A program made the translations under genes and the position numbers. Of a stretch of DNA of 64,000 nucleotides, positions 1 through 9,219 are shown piece by piece. The notes below the pieces were generated by a model. The model had not been told where the DNA came from. It did no database searches and worked only from the letters and a program-made list of their open reading frames with translations. Location of the stretch: contig NZ_JAMGBB010000001.1 in the NCBI RefSeq assembly GCF_023516505.1, positions 434,001 through 498,000 on the forward strand, in the 5' to 3' direction. This DNA is from Sphingomonas brevis (GTDB lineage: Bacteria; Pseudomonadota; Alphaproteobacteria; Sphingomonadales; Sphingomonadaceae). Position 1 is the stretch's first letter. The number at the start of each line of letters is the position of its first letter.

Positions 1-1
1 G

Positions 2-178
2 TTCGGAACGACCCAGCGTAGCCGCGCAAATACTCAGGCGCTGTTCTTCGACCCCATGACGGGAAGCGTTTATCGCGAGCTTAGAGGAGAGCCGATTGTG
101 CAGGGCGAGGGCAGTCCCGAACCGGACGTGCCGCGCGATACGCCGCCCAAACCAAGCAGCAAGCATCACAAGAGCTGA
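2..178 (+). CDS. C-terminal end of an unidentified protein (5' cut by window)
   Basis: A frame is open from the first bases of the window to a TGA at 176-178, giving 58 residues. It ends in a hydrophilic tail rich in Pro, Ser, Lys and His (TPPKPSSKHHKS). The part before the tail has a short segment, ALFFDPMTGSVYRELRGE, that could be a small beta-rich domain end. I do not recognise the family. It lies on the same strand as the DUF5694 gene, 66 bp upstream, but the strong palindrome between them suggests separate control. The upstream part is needed to name it. Confidence 0.45.
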   Translation, partial: FGTTQRSRANTQALFFDPMTGSVYRELRGEPIVQGEGSPEPDVPRDTPPKPSSKHHKS

Positions 179-202
179 CCATTTTTGAACGCTTGCAGGG
201 CG

Positions 203-240
203 CCCTCCATCTGTATTAGTGTATTAATACAGATGGAGGG
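203..240 (+). promoter_or_regulatory. 16-bp perfect palindrome overlapping the ribosome site of the DUF5694 gene
   Basis: The arms at 203-218 and 225-240 are exact reverse complements around a 6-nt spacer (core TGTATTA-N6-TAATACA). The right arm ends in GGAGGG, which is the Shine-Dalgarno sequence of the ATG at 245. As RNA, the hairpin would pair this GGAGGG with CCCUCC of the left arm and hide the ribosome site. As DNA, it has the shape of an operator for a dimeric repressor. The AT-rich half sites resemble those of GntR-type regulators, but that is only an impression. No regulator gene is adjacent in the window. Confidence 0.7.
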
Positions 241-244
241 GCGG

Positions 245-1102
245 ATGCAGAAAATGGTTCGCAGACTAGCTTTCGGCGTGGCGTTGCCGACCGCGCTTGC
301 GGCGCCGGCGATGGCTGCCGAGCCTAATGCGGCGGCGCCGATCGAGGTTATGGTCGTCGGCAGCTACCACTTCGGCAATCCCGGCCTCGACCTCAACAAC
401 GTCAAGGCCGACGACGTGCTGAAGCCGCAACGGCAGAAGGAATTGGAGGAGCTGGCGACGGCATTGGCCCAGTTCCATCCGACCAAGATCGCGGTTGAAC
501 GGATCGCCAAGTCCCCGGCTTTGATTGACCACCGCTTTGCCGAATTGGCCCCCGCGGATCTGAACACCAATCGCGACGAACGTTATCAGATCGCATACCG
601 GCTGGCGCGCCAACTCAACATGGCGACAGTCTATGCGATCGACGAGCAGCCCGATGAAACCGAGCCGGTCGAGCCGGACTATTTTCCTTTCGACAAGGTA
701 GTTGCCTGGGCCAAGGCCAACGGCAAGGAGGCGGCGCTCGACGGCCTGCTGGAACAGGGCAAGGCGGTGACCTCGCAGTTGGAAAAATGGCAAGCGGAAG
801 GGTCGATCGCCCACGTCCTGCTCAACCTTAACCAGCCGGCCCAAACCGAGCGGGACCAACGCTGGTATTATCGCGTGCTCGAATATGGCGACACCGACAA
901 ACAACCGGGGGCAGAGCTCAATGCCTATTGGTACATGCGCAACGCCAAGATTTTCGGCAAGCTGATGACGGTCGCGAAACCGGGCGACCGCATATTGGTC
1001 GTCTATGGTTCAGGTCATAATTACTGGCTACGACATTTCGCGGCGACCACGCCAGGCTATCGAAACGTCGACCCGAGCCCTTATCTCAGGAAGGCCGAGT
1101 AG
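245..1102 (+). CDS. Exported DUF5694 family protein
   Basis: The protein has 285 residues with an N-terminal signal peptide (positively charged start, hydrophobic core, cleavage near AMAAEP at about residue 20). The mature part begins with IEVMVVGSYHFGNPGLDLNN, typical of the DUF5694 family, which is distantly reminiscent of TraB/PrgY-type folds with a GxxH near the start. Late in the protein a second conserved Gly/His segment, YGSGHNYWLRHF, is seen. The function of the family is not established. The ATG at 245 is chosen because it directly follows GGAGGG and gives a proper signal peptide; an upstream in-frame start would lie inside the palindrome. Regulation by that palindrome is likely. Confidence 0.75.
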   Translation: MQKMVRRLAFGVALPTALAAPAMAAEPNAAAPIEVMVVGSYHFGNPGLDLNNVKADDVLKPQRQKELEELATALAQFHPTKIAVERIAKSPALIDHRFAELAPADLNTNRDERYQIAYRLARQLNMATVYAIDEQPDETEPVEPDYFPFDKVVAWAKANGKEAALDGLLEQGKAVTSQLEKWQAEGSIAHVLLNLNQPAQTERDQRWYYRVLEYGDTDKQPGAELNAYWYMRNAKIFGKLMTVAKPGDRILVVYGSGHNYWLRHFAATTPGYRNVDPSPYLRKAE

Positions 1103-1378
1103 CTAGCCCTTGAACCATTTTTGCGCCTTGGCGCTGCGGTGCGGGCAACCCGGCCAGCAGCAGGGGCGTCGCTTGCCGGCCAATATGTCTTCCTTCAACC
1201 GGGCAAAATGGTCGTCGCGCGTTTCCTGCTTCTTCGGCGACGTCATCCAGCAGATCCACTCGTTGCGGGCGAGTGCGGTCAAGCCGTCCCAGCGGGCATG
1301 CAGGGCCGGATCGCGATCGAGCGCGGCCTGGAGGTCGTCGGGCGTCTCGTGACGAAAATCAGGCGATGCGTCGGCCAT
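1103..1378 (-). CDS. YdeI/OmpD-associated family protein
   Basis: This 91-residue protein carries the family core RNEWICWMTSPKKQETRDDH followed by a Cys-rich end, RRPCCWPGCPHR. The family is usually described as bacteriocin-protection (YdeI/OmdA-like), but its biochemical role is unclear. The ATG at 1378 starts 8 nt after the hemA stop, so it is probably translated from the hemA transcript. A TTG at 1390 overlapping the hemA stop is a possible longer start. Its stop directly abuts the end of the DUF5694 gene on the other strand. Confidence 0.7.
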   Translation of the reverse strand: MADASPDFRHETPDDLQAALDRDPALHARWDGLTALARNEWICWMTSPKKQETRDDHFARLKEDILAGKRRPCCWPGCPHRSAKAQKWFKG

Positions 1379-1386
1379 CGCGGGTT

Positions 1387-2607
1387 TCAAGCCGCCTTGA
1401 CGGCCTGCAATTCCAGCCGGCCCCAGATCTCGACCAAGGCTTCGGTCAGCTCATCCATCATCGCTTCCGTGTGGATAGGGCCTGGGGTGAAGCGCAGCCG
1501 CTCGGTGCCGCGGGGAACGGTCGGGAAATTGATCGGCTGGACGTAAAGACCGTATTCGGCGAGCAAGATGTCGCTGATCCGCTTGGCCTCTACCGGGCAG
1601 CCGACCAGCAGCGGAACGATATGGGTGACGCTGTCCATGACGGGCAGGCCGGCATCGCGGAATTTGGCTTTGAGCATTGCCGCGCCCGCCTGCTGGCCCG
1701 CGCGCTCCTCCTGAGAGGCCTTGAGGTGGCGAACCGAGGCCAGCGCCCCGGCGACCAGCACCGGCGACAGCGAGGTCGTGAAGATAAAGCCCGGCGCGTA
1801 GCTGCGGATGCAGTCGATGATATTGCGGTCGGCGGTGACATAGCCGCCCATCACGCCAAATGCCTTTCCCAGAGTGCCTTCGATCAAGGTGACCCGGTCG
1901 GCGACTCCATCGCGCTCCGAGATGCCGCCGCCATGTTGGCCATACATGCCAACCGCATGGACCTCGTCGAGATAGGTGATGGCGCCATATTTGTCGGCGA
2001 GGTCGCAAATTTCTGCGATCGGCGCGATGTCGCCGTCCATCGAGTAGACGCTTTCGAACGCGATCAGCTTGGGTGCATCGGCAGGCGCTTCGTCAAGAAG
2101 CTGCTCGAGATGATCGAGGTCGTTGTGACGGAACACCCGCTTTTCGCATCCCGAGGTGCGGATGCCGGCGATCATCGAGGCGTGGTTGAGCTCATCCGAG
2201 AAGATGATGCAGCCTGGGAGCAACTTGCCGAGCGTCGACAGTGCGGCCTCGTTGGAGACATAGCCCGAGGTGAACAGGAGCGCCGCTTCCTTGCCATGGA
2301 GCGAGGCCAGCTCGGCCTCCAGCTCGACATGGTAATGGGTGTTGCCGCCGATGTTGCGGGTCCCGCCGGATCCGGCGCCGACGCTGTGCAGCGCCTCCTC
2401 CATCGCCTCGACCACGGTCGGATGTTGGCCCATGCCGAGATAATCGTTGGAGCACCACACGGTGATCGGCTTGGGGCCATTGTGTCCGTGGAAGCAGTGC
2501 GCGTTGGGGAACGATCCCTTGGTGCGCAGTATATCGATGAAGACGCGGTACCGGCCTTCGTCATGGAGGCGATCGATCGCCGCCTTGAAGATGCTTTCGT
2601 AGTCCAA
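1387..2607 (-). CDS. hemA: 5-aminolevulinate synthase
   Basis: This enzyme condenses glycine and succinyl-CoA to 5-aminolevulinate, the first step of haem synthesis by the Shemin (C4) route used by alphaproteobacteria. It uses pyridoxal phosphate in the cytoplasm. The protein has 406 residues, normal for the family. The PLP-binding lysine is K248 in [11 protein letters not shown], with the cofactor-binding Asp at D214 in YLDEVHAVG and the glycine-rich [13 protein letters not shown] near residue 77. The start is TTG at 2607, preceded by AAGGAA at good spacing. A small YdeI-like gene follows and is probably cotranscribed. Confidence 0.96.
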   Translation of the reverse strand: MDYESIFKAAIDRLHDEGRYRVFIDILRTKGSFPNAHCFHGHNGPKPITVWCSNDYLGMGQHPTVVEAMEEALHSVGAGSGGTRNIGGNTHYHVELEAELASLHGKEAALLFTSGYVSNEAALSTLGKLLPGCIIFSDELNHASMIAGIRTSGCEKRVFRHNDLDHLEQLLDEAPADAPKLIAFESVYSMDGDIAPIAEICDLADKYGAITYLDEVHAVGMYGQHGGGISERDGVADRVTLIEGTLGKAFGVMGGYVTADRNIIDCIRSYAPGFIFTTSLSPVLVAGALASVRHLKASQEERAGQQAGAAMLKAKFRDAGLPVMDSVTHIVPLLVGCPVEAKRISDILLAEYGLYVQPINFPTVPRGTERLRFTPGPIHTEAMMDELTEALVEIWGRLELQAVKAA

Positions 2608-2686
2608 GCTGGGGTTCCTTACGCTCTCGCGCCCATTATCGCCCTCAGGCGGGGAAGGCCATTGAGAACGACTCGCAACAAGACGG

Positions 2687-3475
2687 CTAGAGTGACTGGA
2701 TGTCGGTCAGGCCGAAGCGGGCGAGGGCAGGCGCAAGTTCGGTTGGCGGACCGCCTGTAAAAACCGCGATTCCGGCATAGGGCTCGCCCGGCCAATCCTG
2801 CCCTTGCGTCAAATAGGCGATGCGACGGGCAATGCCGGGACCGCCGTCGACCTGGGCGATGGCGGGGAAGGCGGCGGCGATTTCGTCCGCCAACAACGGG
2901 AAGTGCGTGCATGCCAGCACCATCACGTCCATCCGCTCGCCGTCCGGCTGCAACACCATCGGCGCAACCGCGTCATGCACGGCCTGGATGGCGACGGGCT
3001 CGCCGGCAAGCTTTGCCTCGGCGAGCTCGACCAGTTCGGGACTTCCGTGGCGGATGACGATGCAATCCGAGGCAAACCTCTCCGCGAGATCGTCGACATA
3101 GGGCTGGCGCACCGTCGCCTCGGTACCGAGCACGCCGATCACCCGGCTCCTCGACAATTCGGCGGCCGGTTTGATTGCCGGGACGGTACCGACCACAGGA
3201 ATGTCGAGCGCGGCTCGGGCGTGGTCGAGCGCGATGGTCGACGCGGTATTGCAGGCAATCACCGCCAGGCGCGGACGAAATCGCTCGACCAGCCGGCCCA
3301 GCAAGGCGGGCACGCGAATGGCAAGCTCGGCTTCGGTCCGCTTGCCATAGGGAAAGCCGGCGCTGTCGGCGGCATAGACGATCGGCGCGTTGGGCAGCAG
3401 TTGCCGCGCCGGGCCAAGCACGGAAAGGCCGCCGACGCCGGAATCGAAGAACAGGATGGGGGCGGTGGGTTCCAT
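2687..3475 (-). CDS. murI: Glutamate racemase
   Basis: It interconverts L- and D-glutamate, supplying D-Glu for peptidoglycan precursor synthesis in the cytoplasm. The 262 residues contain the N-terminal [11 protein letters not shown] motif (catalytic Asp near D11) and the two catalytic cysteines, C75 in ACNTAST and C189 in ACTHFPLL. The length is standard. It is divergent from plsY with about 70 bp between the starts, and lies 79 bp upstream of hemA on the same strand, so it could share a transcript with hemA. Confidence 0.95.
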   Translation of the reverse strand: MEPTAPILFFDSGVGGLSVLGPARQLLPNAPIVYAADSAGFPYGKRTEAELAIRVPALLGRLVERFRPRLAVIACNTASTIALDHARAALDIPVVGTVPAIKPAAELSRSRVIGVLGTEATVRQPYVDDLAERFASDCIVIRHGSPELVELAEAKLAGEPVAIQAVHDAVAPMVLQPDGERMDVMVLACTHFPLLADEIAAAFPAIAQVDGGPGIARRIAYLTQGQDWPGEPYAGIAVFTGGPPTELAPALARFGLTDIQSL

Positions 3476-3548
3476 GGCCGGCAGAGCTAGGGACTTGCCC
3501 GCGCTCGTGCAACGTTGCGGGCAGCAGATGATCTGCTACCGATGGGCC

Positions 3549-4136
3549 ATGGCGGCGACGACGATCCTGGCGCTCATCACCGGCTATCTGCTGGGCTCGA
3601 TCCCGTTCGGCCTGTTGCTGACGCGCTGGACCGGGAAGGGTGATATCCGTGACATCGGTTCAGGCAATATCGGCGCGACCAATGTGCTGCGGACCGGATC
3701 GAAGGGTCTTGCAGCGGCGACACTTTTGCTCGACCTGGCCAAGGGCGCTGCGGCGGTACTGATTGCCCAACAGCTATGGCCCGATGCGGTCAATTATGCA
3801 GCTGCCGGTGCACTGATCGGCCACCTTTATCCGGCCTGGCTCAAGTTCAAGGGCGGGAAGGGCGTTGCCACCTTGCTGGGCATCCTCTTGCCGCTCTTCT
3901 GGCAGGCGGCGCTCGTCTATGTCTTGCTGTGGGCCGGATTGCTGTTGATCATCCGCATCAGCTCGATCGCGGGCATGGCTGCGGCGGCAAGCGCGCCGGT
4001 CACGGCAGCCATCCTTCAAGTACAAGCGTTGTTTCCCATGCTGCTCGGCTTCGCGTTGCTGGTGATCTGGCAACATCGAGAAAATATCCGTCGCCTCGCG
4101 AGGGGCGAGGAGCCGCGCGTGGGCAAGACAGGTTGA
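3549..4136 (+). CDS. plsY: Acyl-phosphate:glycerol-3-phosphate acyltransferase PlsY
   Basis: This membrane enzyme transfers acyl groups from acyl-phosphate to glycerol-3-phosphate, the first step of phospholipid synthesis. The 195 residues show about five membrane segments and the conserved motifs GYLLGSIPFG at the N-terminus, GSGNIGATNVLRT (motif 1) and KFKGGKGVATLLG (motif 2). The ATG at 3549 gives the family's usual N-terminus; an ATG 21 nt upstream is also possible. The stop overlaps the TTG start of dprA by four bases (TTGA), so translation of the two is probably coupled. Confidence 0.93.
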   Translation: MAATTILALITGYLLGSIPFGLLLTRWTGKGDIRDIGSGNIGATNVLRTGSKGLAAATLLLDLAKGAAAVLIAQQLWPDAVNYAAAGALIGHLYPAWLKFKGGKGVATLLGILLPLFWQAALVYVLLWAGLLLIIRISSIAGMAAAASAPVTAAILQVQALFPMLLGFALLVIWQHRENIRRLARGEEPRVGKTG

Positions 4137-5224
4137 GCGCGCCGGACGACCTCATCGACCGGCTGCGGCTGATCCGGACGAGCGGGATCGGGCCTAACGC
4201 CCATCGCCAGTTGCTGTTGCGGTTCGGCAGCGCCGAAGCCGCATTGGCCGCGATCCCGAATCTGGCGCGGCGAGGCGACGGACAGGTGCCGGCAATCTGT
4301 TCAAAAGACGCCGCGCAACGCGAGATCGAAGCGGTTGAGAGAGCCGGCGCGCATTATCTGGCGCTGGGCCACGCCCCTTATCCGCGCAGCCTGGCGGAAA
4401 CGGGCGGTGCGCCGCCATTACTCACCGCAAAGGGCAATTTAGCGCTCCTTGACCGGCCGATGGTGGCGATCGTCGGTGCGCGTAACGCCAGCGCCGCAGC
4501 TTGCCGGTTTGCGCGAGGGCTGGCGCATGACTTGGGCGAGGAGGGCATAAGTGTCGTATCCGGACTGGCGCGCGGAATCGACAGCGCCGCCCATGACGGA
4601 TCGATCGTCAGCGGGACGATCGCGGTGATCGCCGGGGGGATCGACATCGCCTATCCGCCCGAAAATGAAGCTCGGCAGAAGGACATAGGCGAACGCGGCC
4701 TGCTGATCGCGGAAATGCCGCCAGGCACCGAGCCGAGGGCGCGCCATTTCCCCTATCGCAACCGGATCATTGCCGGGCTGGCGGCGGGGACGGTAGTGGT
4801 CGAGGCCGCGCCGCAGTCGGGTTCGCTGATCACGGCCCGGCTGGCGGCCGAGGCCGGGCGGGAGGTCATGGCGGTGCCGGGATCGCCGCTCGATCCACGG
4901 GCTCAGGGCTGCAACCAGCTGATCCGCGATGGAGCAACCCTGATCCAGACTGCAGCGGACGTGATCGAGGCGATCAGCAACTTGAACGGCAAGGTCGCCA
5001 GCCCATCGCGTTCCTATGAGCCGCAGCCTCTTGCTCAGGAGGATTTGGAGCTCGACTTCCGCTCGCGTGTCGAAGAACTGCTTGGCCCCTCGCCGGTGCC
5101 GGTCGACGAGATCCTCCGCCTGTCGGGAGGCGAACCTGGCGCGGTACAGCTTGTGTTGCTCGAGCTTGACCTGGCCGGGCGGCTTGATCGGCATGCCGGC
5201 AACAAGGTGAGCTTGACGGGCTAG
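4133..5224 (+). CDS. dprA: DNA-processing protein DprA (Smf)
   Basis: DprA protects incoming single-stranded DNA and loads RecA during natural transformation. The 363-residue protein has an N-terminal helical region, a Rossmann-like core (VAIVGARNASAAACRFARGL near residue 107, SGLARGIDSAAHDG, and FPYRNRIIAGL), and a C-terminal winged-helix part (SRVEELLGPSPVPVDEILRLSGG). The start is TTG at 4133, overlapping the plsY stop as TTGA; the open frame continues upstream inside plsY but has no better start. With comM at 35 kb it hints at competence, but DprA is widespread in species not known to be competent. Confidence 0.92.
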   Translation: MSAPDDLIDRLRLIRTSGIGPNAHRQLLLRFGSAEAALAAIPNLARRGDGQVPAICSKDAAQREIEAVERAGAHYLALGHAPYPRSLAETGGAPPLLTAKGNLALLDRPMVAIVGARNASAAACRFARGLAHDLGEEGISVVSGLARGIDSAAHDGSIVSGTIAVIAGGIDIAYPPENEARQKDIGERGLLIAEMPPGTEPRARHFPYRNRIIAGLAAGTVVVEAAPQSGSLITARLAAEAGREVMAVPGSPLDPRAQGCNQLIRDGATLIQTAADVIEAISNLNGKVASPSRSYEPQPLAQEDLELDFRSRVEELLGPSPVPVDEILRLSGGEPGAVQLVLLELDLAGRLDRHAGNKVSLTG

Positions 5225-5272
5225 AATCTTCGGCCCGACAATCGCGCGTACGTACGTAAAGGGGTGCAGCGT

Positions 5273-7735
5273 TTGAAGCTTGTTGTCGTCGAATCGCCAG
5301 CCAAGGCGAAAACCATCGAGAAATATCTGGGGCCAGGCCACAAGGTGCTGGCCAGCTATGGCCATGTCCGCGACCTGCCGGCGAAGGACGGGTCCGTCCG
5401 GCCCGACGATAATTTCGCGATGGATTGGGAGGCCTATCCCGACAAGGCCAAGCAGTTGAAGGCCATCGCCGATGCGGCCAAGGACGCCGATGCACTGATC
5501 CTCGCCACCGACCCCGATCGCGAGGGCGAAGCGATCAGCTGGCACGTCCAGGAGGTGCTGCGGAAGAAAAAGGCGTTGCCTGCAAAGGTCGACCGGGTGA
5601 CCTTCAACGCCATTACCAAGAGCGCGGTGACCGAGGCGATGGGCCGCCCACGCGAGCTCGATGAGGATCTGATCAACGCCTACAAGGCGCGGCGCGCGTT
5701 GGATTATCTGGTCGGGTTCACGCTGTCGCCGATCCTGTGGCGCAAGCTGCCCGGCGCCAAATCGGCTGGACGGGTACAGTCGGTCGCGCTCCGCCTGATT
5801 GTCGACCGCGAGCGCGAGATCGAGCTGTTCAGGTCACAGGAATATTGGCAGGTTTCAGCAAGTTTTGAGGCAGATGGAACGCCCTTCACAGCGCGGCTAG
5901 TGGCGCTCGACGGCCAGAAGGTCGACCGGCTGACGATCGGCGACAAGGGCTCGGCCGATGCGGCGAAGAAGGTGGTCGAAGATGGGCGGTTCACTGTCGC
6001 CTCGGTCGAGACCAAGCCGCTGACGAAAAATCCGCCACCCCCGTTCACCACCTCAACACTGCAGCAGGAGGCTGCGCGCAAGCTCGGCTTTTCGGCCAGC
6101 CAGACGATGCGCGTCGCCCAGTCGCTCTACGAGGATGGCCTGATCACCTATATGCGCACCGACGGCGTGCAGATGGCCGGCGAAGCGATCAGCGCGGCGA
6201 GGAAGGCTGTCGCCGACCGTTACGATGCGGGATATTTGCCCGACAAGCCGCGACAATATTCGAGCAAGGCCAAGAATGCACAGGAAGCGCATGAGGCAAT
6301 CCGGCCGACCGACTTCACCAAGGATCGCGCCGCCTCGGGCGACCATGCACGGCTTTACAGCCTGATCTTCAACCGCGCGCTGGCCAGCCAGATGGCCTCG
6401 GCGCGGATTGAGCGGACGACGGCGGAACTGACCGATGGAGCGGGTCGTGCGACGCTGCGCGCAACGGGCCAGGTGACCATCTTCCCAGGGTTCATGGCGC
6501 TGTACGACGAAGGCCGCGACGACGTCGCCGATGAAGAAGGCGCGCGCATGCCGCAGCTCCGCTCGGGCGATGCGCCGGTCAAGACCGGGGTGGAGGCGAC
6601 GCAACACTTTACCCAGCCGCCGCCGCGCTATTCCGAAGCGAGTCTGGTCAAGCGGCTGGAGGAGCTCGGCATCGGCAGGCCGTCGACCTATGCCGCGACG
6701 TTGCAGACCCTGAAGGACCGCGAATATGTCCGGCTCGACAAGGCGCGCTTCATTCCCGAGGAGAGCGGGCGGCTGGTGACGGCATTCCTGGAGCGGTTTT
6801 TCGAGCGTTACGTCAGTTTCGATTATACCGCCGAGCTGGAAGAGGAGCTGGACGATGTTTCGGGCGGAAGGCTCGATTGGCTGAAGCTGCTCGACGACTT
6901 CTGGCGCGACTTCAAGCCTAAGGCGGGCGAGGTGATGGACCAGAAGCCGTCGGACGTCACCGCGGCGCTGGACGATTTCCTGTCGCCCTGGCTGTTCCCC
7001 GATAAGGGTGACGGCAGCGATCCGCGCCTTTGCCCCTTGTGCGGCACTGGCCAACTTTCGCTGCGCGGCGGCCGCTACGGCGCGTTCGTTGCCTGCTCCA
7101 ACTATCCAGAGTGCAAATATACGCGCCGATTTGGGCAGGGCGAGGAAGCGGCCAGCGAAGGTCCGGCCGAGATCGGCAATGGCATCGTTCTGAAAAGCGG
7201 GCGGTTCGGGCCCTATCTGGAGCGCGACGGGGCGCGGGCGTCACTGCCGAAAGACGTGCCACAGGACGGATTGACGCTGGAGATGGCGGAAAAGCTGCTA
7301 TCGCTGCCGCGCGAAATCGGGCCGCATCCCGAAACCGGCACCCCGATCACGGCCTCTATCGGCCGCTACGGCCCCTACCTTGCCCATGACGGCAAATATG
7401 CCAGGTTGGGCTCGACCGCCGAGGTGTTCGACACCGGCATGAACGCGGCAGTGGTCAAGCTGGCCGAGGCCGCGGCGGCCAAGGGTGAAAGAGGGGGATC
7501 GCGTGAGCCCATCGCGGTCCTCGGACCTCACCCGGATTCGGGCAAGGAGATAAGAGTGATGGCCGGCCGCTATGGCCCGTACGTCAGCGATGGCGTAATC
7601 CATGCCACGCTCCCAAAGAGCGCGGAGCCATCCGCGGTAACGCTCGACGAAGCGGTTGCGCTGATCAATGCCAAGGCAGCGAAGGGCCCCGCGAGCAAGA
7701 ATACCCGCGGGGCCAGGGGGCGGAAGAAGAAATAG
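5273..7735 (+). CDS. topA: DNA topoisomerase I
   Basis: A type IA topoisomerase that relaxes negative supercoils. About 820 residues: N-terminal Toprim domain (KLVVVESPAKAKTIEKYL, then TDPDREGEAISWH), a cleavage domain with active-site tyrosine near residue 293 in DGLITYMRTDG, one Cys4 zinc ribbon (CPLCGTGQLS...CSNYPECKYTRRFG), and three C-terminal repeats of the form GRYGPY or GRFGPY. The C-terminus is a basic Lys/Arg/Gly tail. TTG at 5273 is preferred because it gives the family N-terminus MKLVVVESPAK and lies 8 nt after AAAGGGG. The GTG at 5264 overlaps that ribosome site. The gene follows dprA, as in other Sphingomonadales. Confidence 0.96.
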   Translation: MKLVVVESPAKAKTIEKYLGPGHKVLASYGHVRDLPAKDGSVRPDDNFAMDWEAYPDKAKQLKAIADAAKDADALILATDPDREGEAISWHVQEVLRKKKALPAKVDRVTFNAITKSAVTEAMGRPRELDEDLINAYKARRALDYLVGFTLSPILWRKLPGAKSAGRVQSVALRLIVDREREIELFRSQEYWQVSASFEADGTPFTARLVALDGQKVDRLTIGDKGSADAAKKVVEDGRFTVASVETKPLTKNPPPPFTTSTLQQEAARKLGFSASQTMRVAQSLYEDGLITYMRTDGVQMAGEAISAARKAVADRYDAGYLPDKPRQYSSKAKNAQEAHEAIRPTDFTKDRAASGDHARLYSLIFNRALASQMASARIERTTAELTDGAGRATLRATGQVTIFPGFMALYDEGRDDVADEEGARMPQLRSGDAPVKTGVEATQHFTQPPPRYSEASLVKRLEELGIGRPSTYAATLQTLKDREYVRLDKARFIPEESGRLVTAFLERFFERYVSFDYTAELEEELDDVSGGRLDWLKLLDDFWRDFKPKAGEVMDQKPSDVTAALDDFLSPWLFPDKGDGSDPRLCPLCGTGQLSLRGGRYGAFVACSNYPECKYTRRFGQGEEAASEGPAEIGNGIVLKSGRFGPYLERDGARASLPKDVPQDGLTLEMAEKLLSLPREIGPHPETGTPITASIGRYGPYLAHDGKYARLGSTAEVFDTGMNAAVVKLAEAAAAKGERGGSREPIAVLGPHPDSGKEIRVMAGRYGPYVSDGVIHATLPKSAEPSAVTLDEAVALINAKAAKGPASKNTRGARGRKKK

Positions 7736-7738
7736 CGG

Positions 7739-8620
7739 CTATTCCGCGACATAGAGCCAGCGATCACTGGTCCGGGCGCGCCGCCACACGGTGAAGAAGG
7801 GGAAGGCTCCCGGCTGGCCGGCCTGGTGAATGAAGCCGAAGGTTATGCCGAGGTCCCCGGTGGAGGATGTCTTCACCGCTTCGTCCGCCGCCCAAGTCAA
7901 ATCCGACGAGGTATCGGGCGGAAAGCCGTTGCCGATATTGACGTTGCCGAAGGTGAAATCGGATCCGCCGCCGAAGTTCATCGCATCGGACGAGCCGAAC
8001 TCGATGAAGGCATGCCGCAATCCCACCGCGCCGGCGCGCGCCGAAAAGGCGGATTCGCGGCCGGCGAGATCTTCGGCATATTTCTTCTGGAGCGCTGCGC
8101 TCGGCCTCGATGGAATCATGACCGGCGGCAGGGCAGGTGCACGAACCGCGGTCGAAACGCTTCCCGGCGGGCTTCCCGCGCGTTTATAGCCGAACACTCG
8201 CCAGCCTTCAGGCCGCCTGACCCAATATGCGAGATATTTGGCGCGGCGATCGGGTTTTCCGGCGTCGTGGATGATCTGGAAGCCGTAGGTGAAACCCTGC
8301 TGGCCATCCGCCGAAATTCCGCCTCGGACCGGCGCCCATTCGGCGGTCGCAGTCGCATTGTTCGGGTTGGCCCGGAGCAAAGCGACAATTGCGTCCTTGC
8401 CCCTGGCAAAGGTTCCAGCTGGCGTCGGTGAGATGGCGTCCGGCGCAAGCATGGCGGCAATCCCGTCGACGATGTTGATGCCAGCAGCGGCGGAGGAAAA
8501 TTGCCGATCGGCATCGAGCAGTTCGTTGACCGCCGCGGTCGGGTTCGAAGGAGTTGCAACCGCTGGTCCGGCAATCGCCAGTCCAATGCAATAAATTGGG
8601 GTCAACAAGCGGTAATTCAT
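7739..8620 (-). CDS. Exported protein with two NTF2-like (SnoaL/DUF4440-type) domains
   Basis: The 293-residue protein starts with a signal peptide (MNYRLLTPIYCIGLAIAGPAVA). The mature part appears to hold two related domains. Both end with a similar strand pattern: GFTYGFQIIHDAG followed by KYLAYWVRR...WRVFGYKR in the first, and GITFGFIHQAG followed by FTVWRRA...WLYVAE in the second. This is the layout of NTF2-like folds such as DUF4440 in tandem. No catalytic residues can be assigned and the function is unknown. The ATG at 8620 follows GGGAGGG at good distance. It is convergent with topA, with only 3 bp between stops. Confidence 0.6.
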   Translation of the reverse strand: MNYRLLTPIYCIGLAIAGPAVATPSNPTAAVNELLDADRQFSSAAAGINIVDGIAAMLAPDAISPTPAGTFARGKDAIVALLRANPNNATATAEWAPVRGGISADGQQGFTYGFQIIHDAGKPDRRAKYLAYWVRRPEGWRVFGYKRAGSPPGSVSTAVRAPALPPVMIPSRPSAALQKKYAEDLAGRESAFSARAGAVGLRHAFIEFGSSDAMNFGGGSDFTFGNVNIGNGFPPDTSSDLTWAADEAVKTSSTGDLGITFGFIHQAGQPGAFPFFTVWRRARTSDRWLYVAE

Positions 8621-8670
8621 CGCGCCCTCCCAACGACTTAGTTGATAAATGTCGCGCAAAGTGAGGGCGG

Positions 8671-8698
8671 GTTCCATGCAGCTTCACTGCCGTGGAAC
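8671..8698. other. Imperfect stem-loop in the gap between the Lrp gene and the NTF2-like gene
   Basis: GTTCCA (8671-8676) pairs with TGGAAC (8693-8698), and inside it GCAG pairs with CTGC around a 5-nt loop. It lies downstream of the Lrp gene stop on the minus strand, so it may end that transcript, but there is no run of T after it on either strand. Confidence 0.3.
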
Positions 8699-8748
8699 AT
8701 GTTTTGCGGGCGAAATCGAAGGTACGAGCCCCGCTTTATTCGAAGAAA

Positions 8749-9219
8749 CTAAGGAATCGGCGGCAACGCGTCGGAGAACAGCGGGCGGTCTTCAATATCG
8801 ATAAGCAGGATGACCGAAGTCTTCGTCTCACCGAAGGGCATGATCTGATCGAGCAGGTCCTGCAGCGCCCCGCTTGACGATACTCTGACGATCAATACCA
8901 GCAACGACGATCCCGTAACCCGATAGCAGGTCCGGACGGCGGGATTATTTATGACCGAGTTGATTGCGGCCATATCCCGGTTCGACCGGGGTTGAAATTC
9001 GATTACGGCCGATACGGGAAGGCCGACCTTGGCTGCGTCGATCTTGACCGTGAATCCCTGGATCACACCAATGTCGCGAAGCCGGGCAATCCGTTCGGCC
9101 ACGGTCGGTGCCGACAGGCCCGTCAGCTTGGCGATGTCCGAGTTGGAGCGCCGTCCGTCGGCCTCTAGCAGCGCCAGGATCTGGTGATCCTTCGCATCGA
9201 CATCATGTACGCGCCTCAT
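8749..9219 (-). CDS. Lrp/AsnC family transcription regulator
   Basis: The 156 residues show an N-terminal AsnC-type helix-turn-helix (LLEADGRRSNSDIAKLTGLS with recognition helix around APTVAERIARL) followed by the alpha-beta RAM ligand-binding domain (VSAVIEFQPRSN to the final ILLIDIEDRPL). Such proteins form octamers and respond to amino acids or other small effectors. Its ATG at 9219 lies 17 bp inside the end of the upstream ThiF-like gene, so it is read from the dut-ThiF transcript. The effector and targets cannot be told from the sequence. Confidence 0.88.
   Translation of the reverse strand: MRRVHDVDAKDHQILALLEADGRRSNSDIAKLTGLSAPTVAERIARLRDIGVIQGFTVKIDAAKVGLPVSAVIEFQPRSNRDMAAINSVINNPAVRTCYRVTGSSLLVLIVRVSSSGALQDLLDQIMPFGETKTSVILLIDIEDRPLFSDALPPIP

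Noticed and set aside
1273-2760. Long open frame on the plus strand opposite hemA (and similar antisense frames opposite murI, murJ, topA, nuoF and others)
   Set aside because: High GC makes stop codons rare in the antisense frames. The translations have no family features, and the opposite strand holds complete, conserved enzymes.
5245-5258. Short GTAC-type repeat (cgtacgtacgt) before topA
   Set aside because: Only two to three units; too short for a meaningful tandem repeat or binding-site call.
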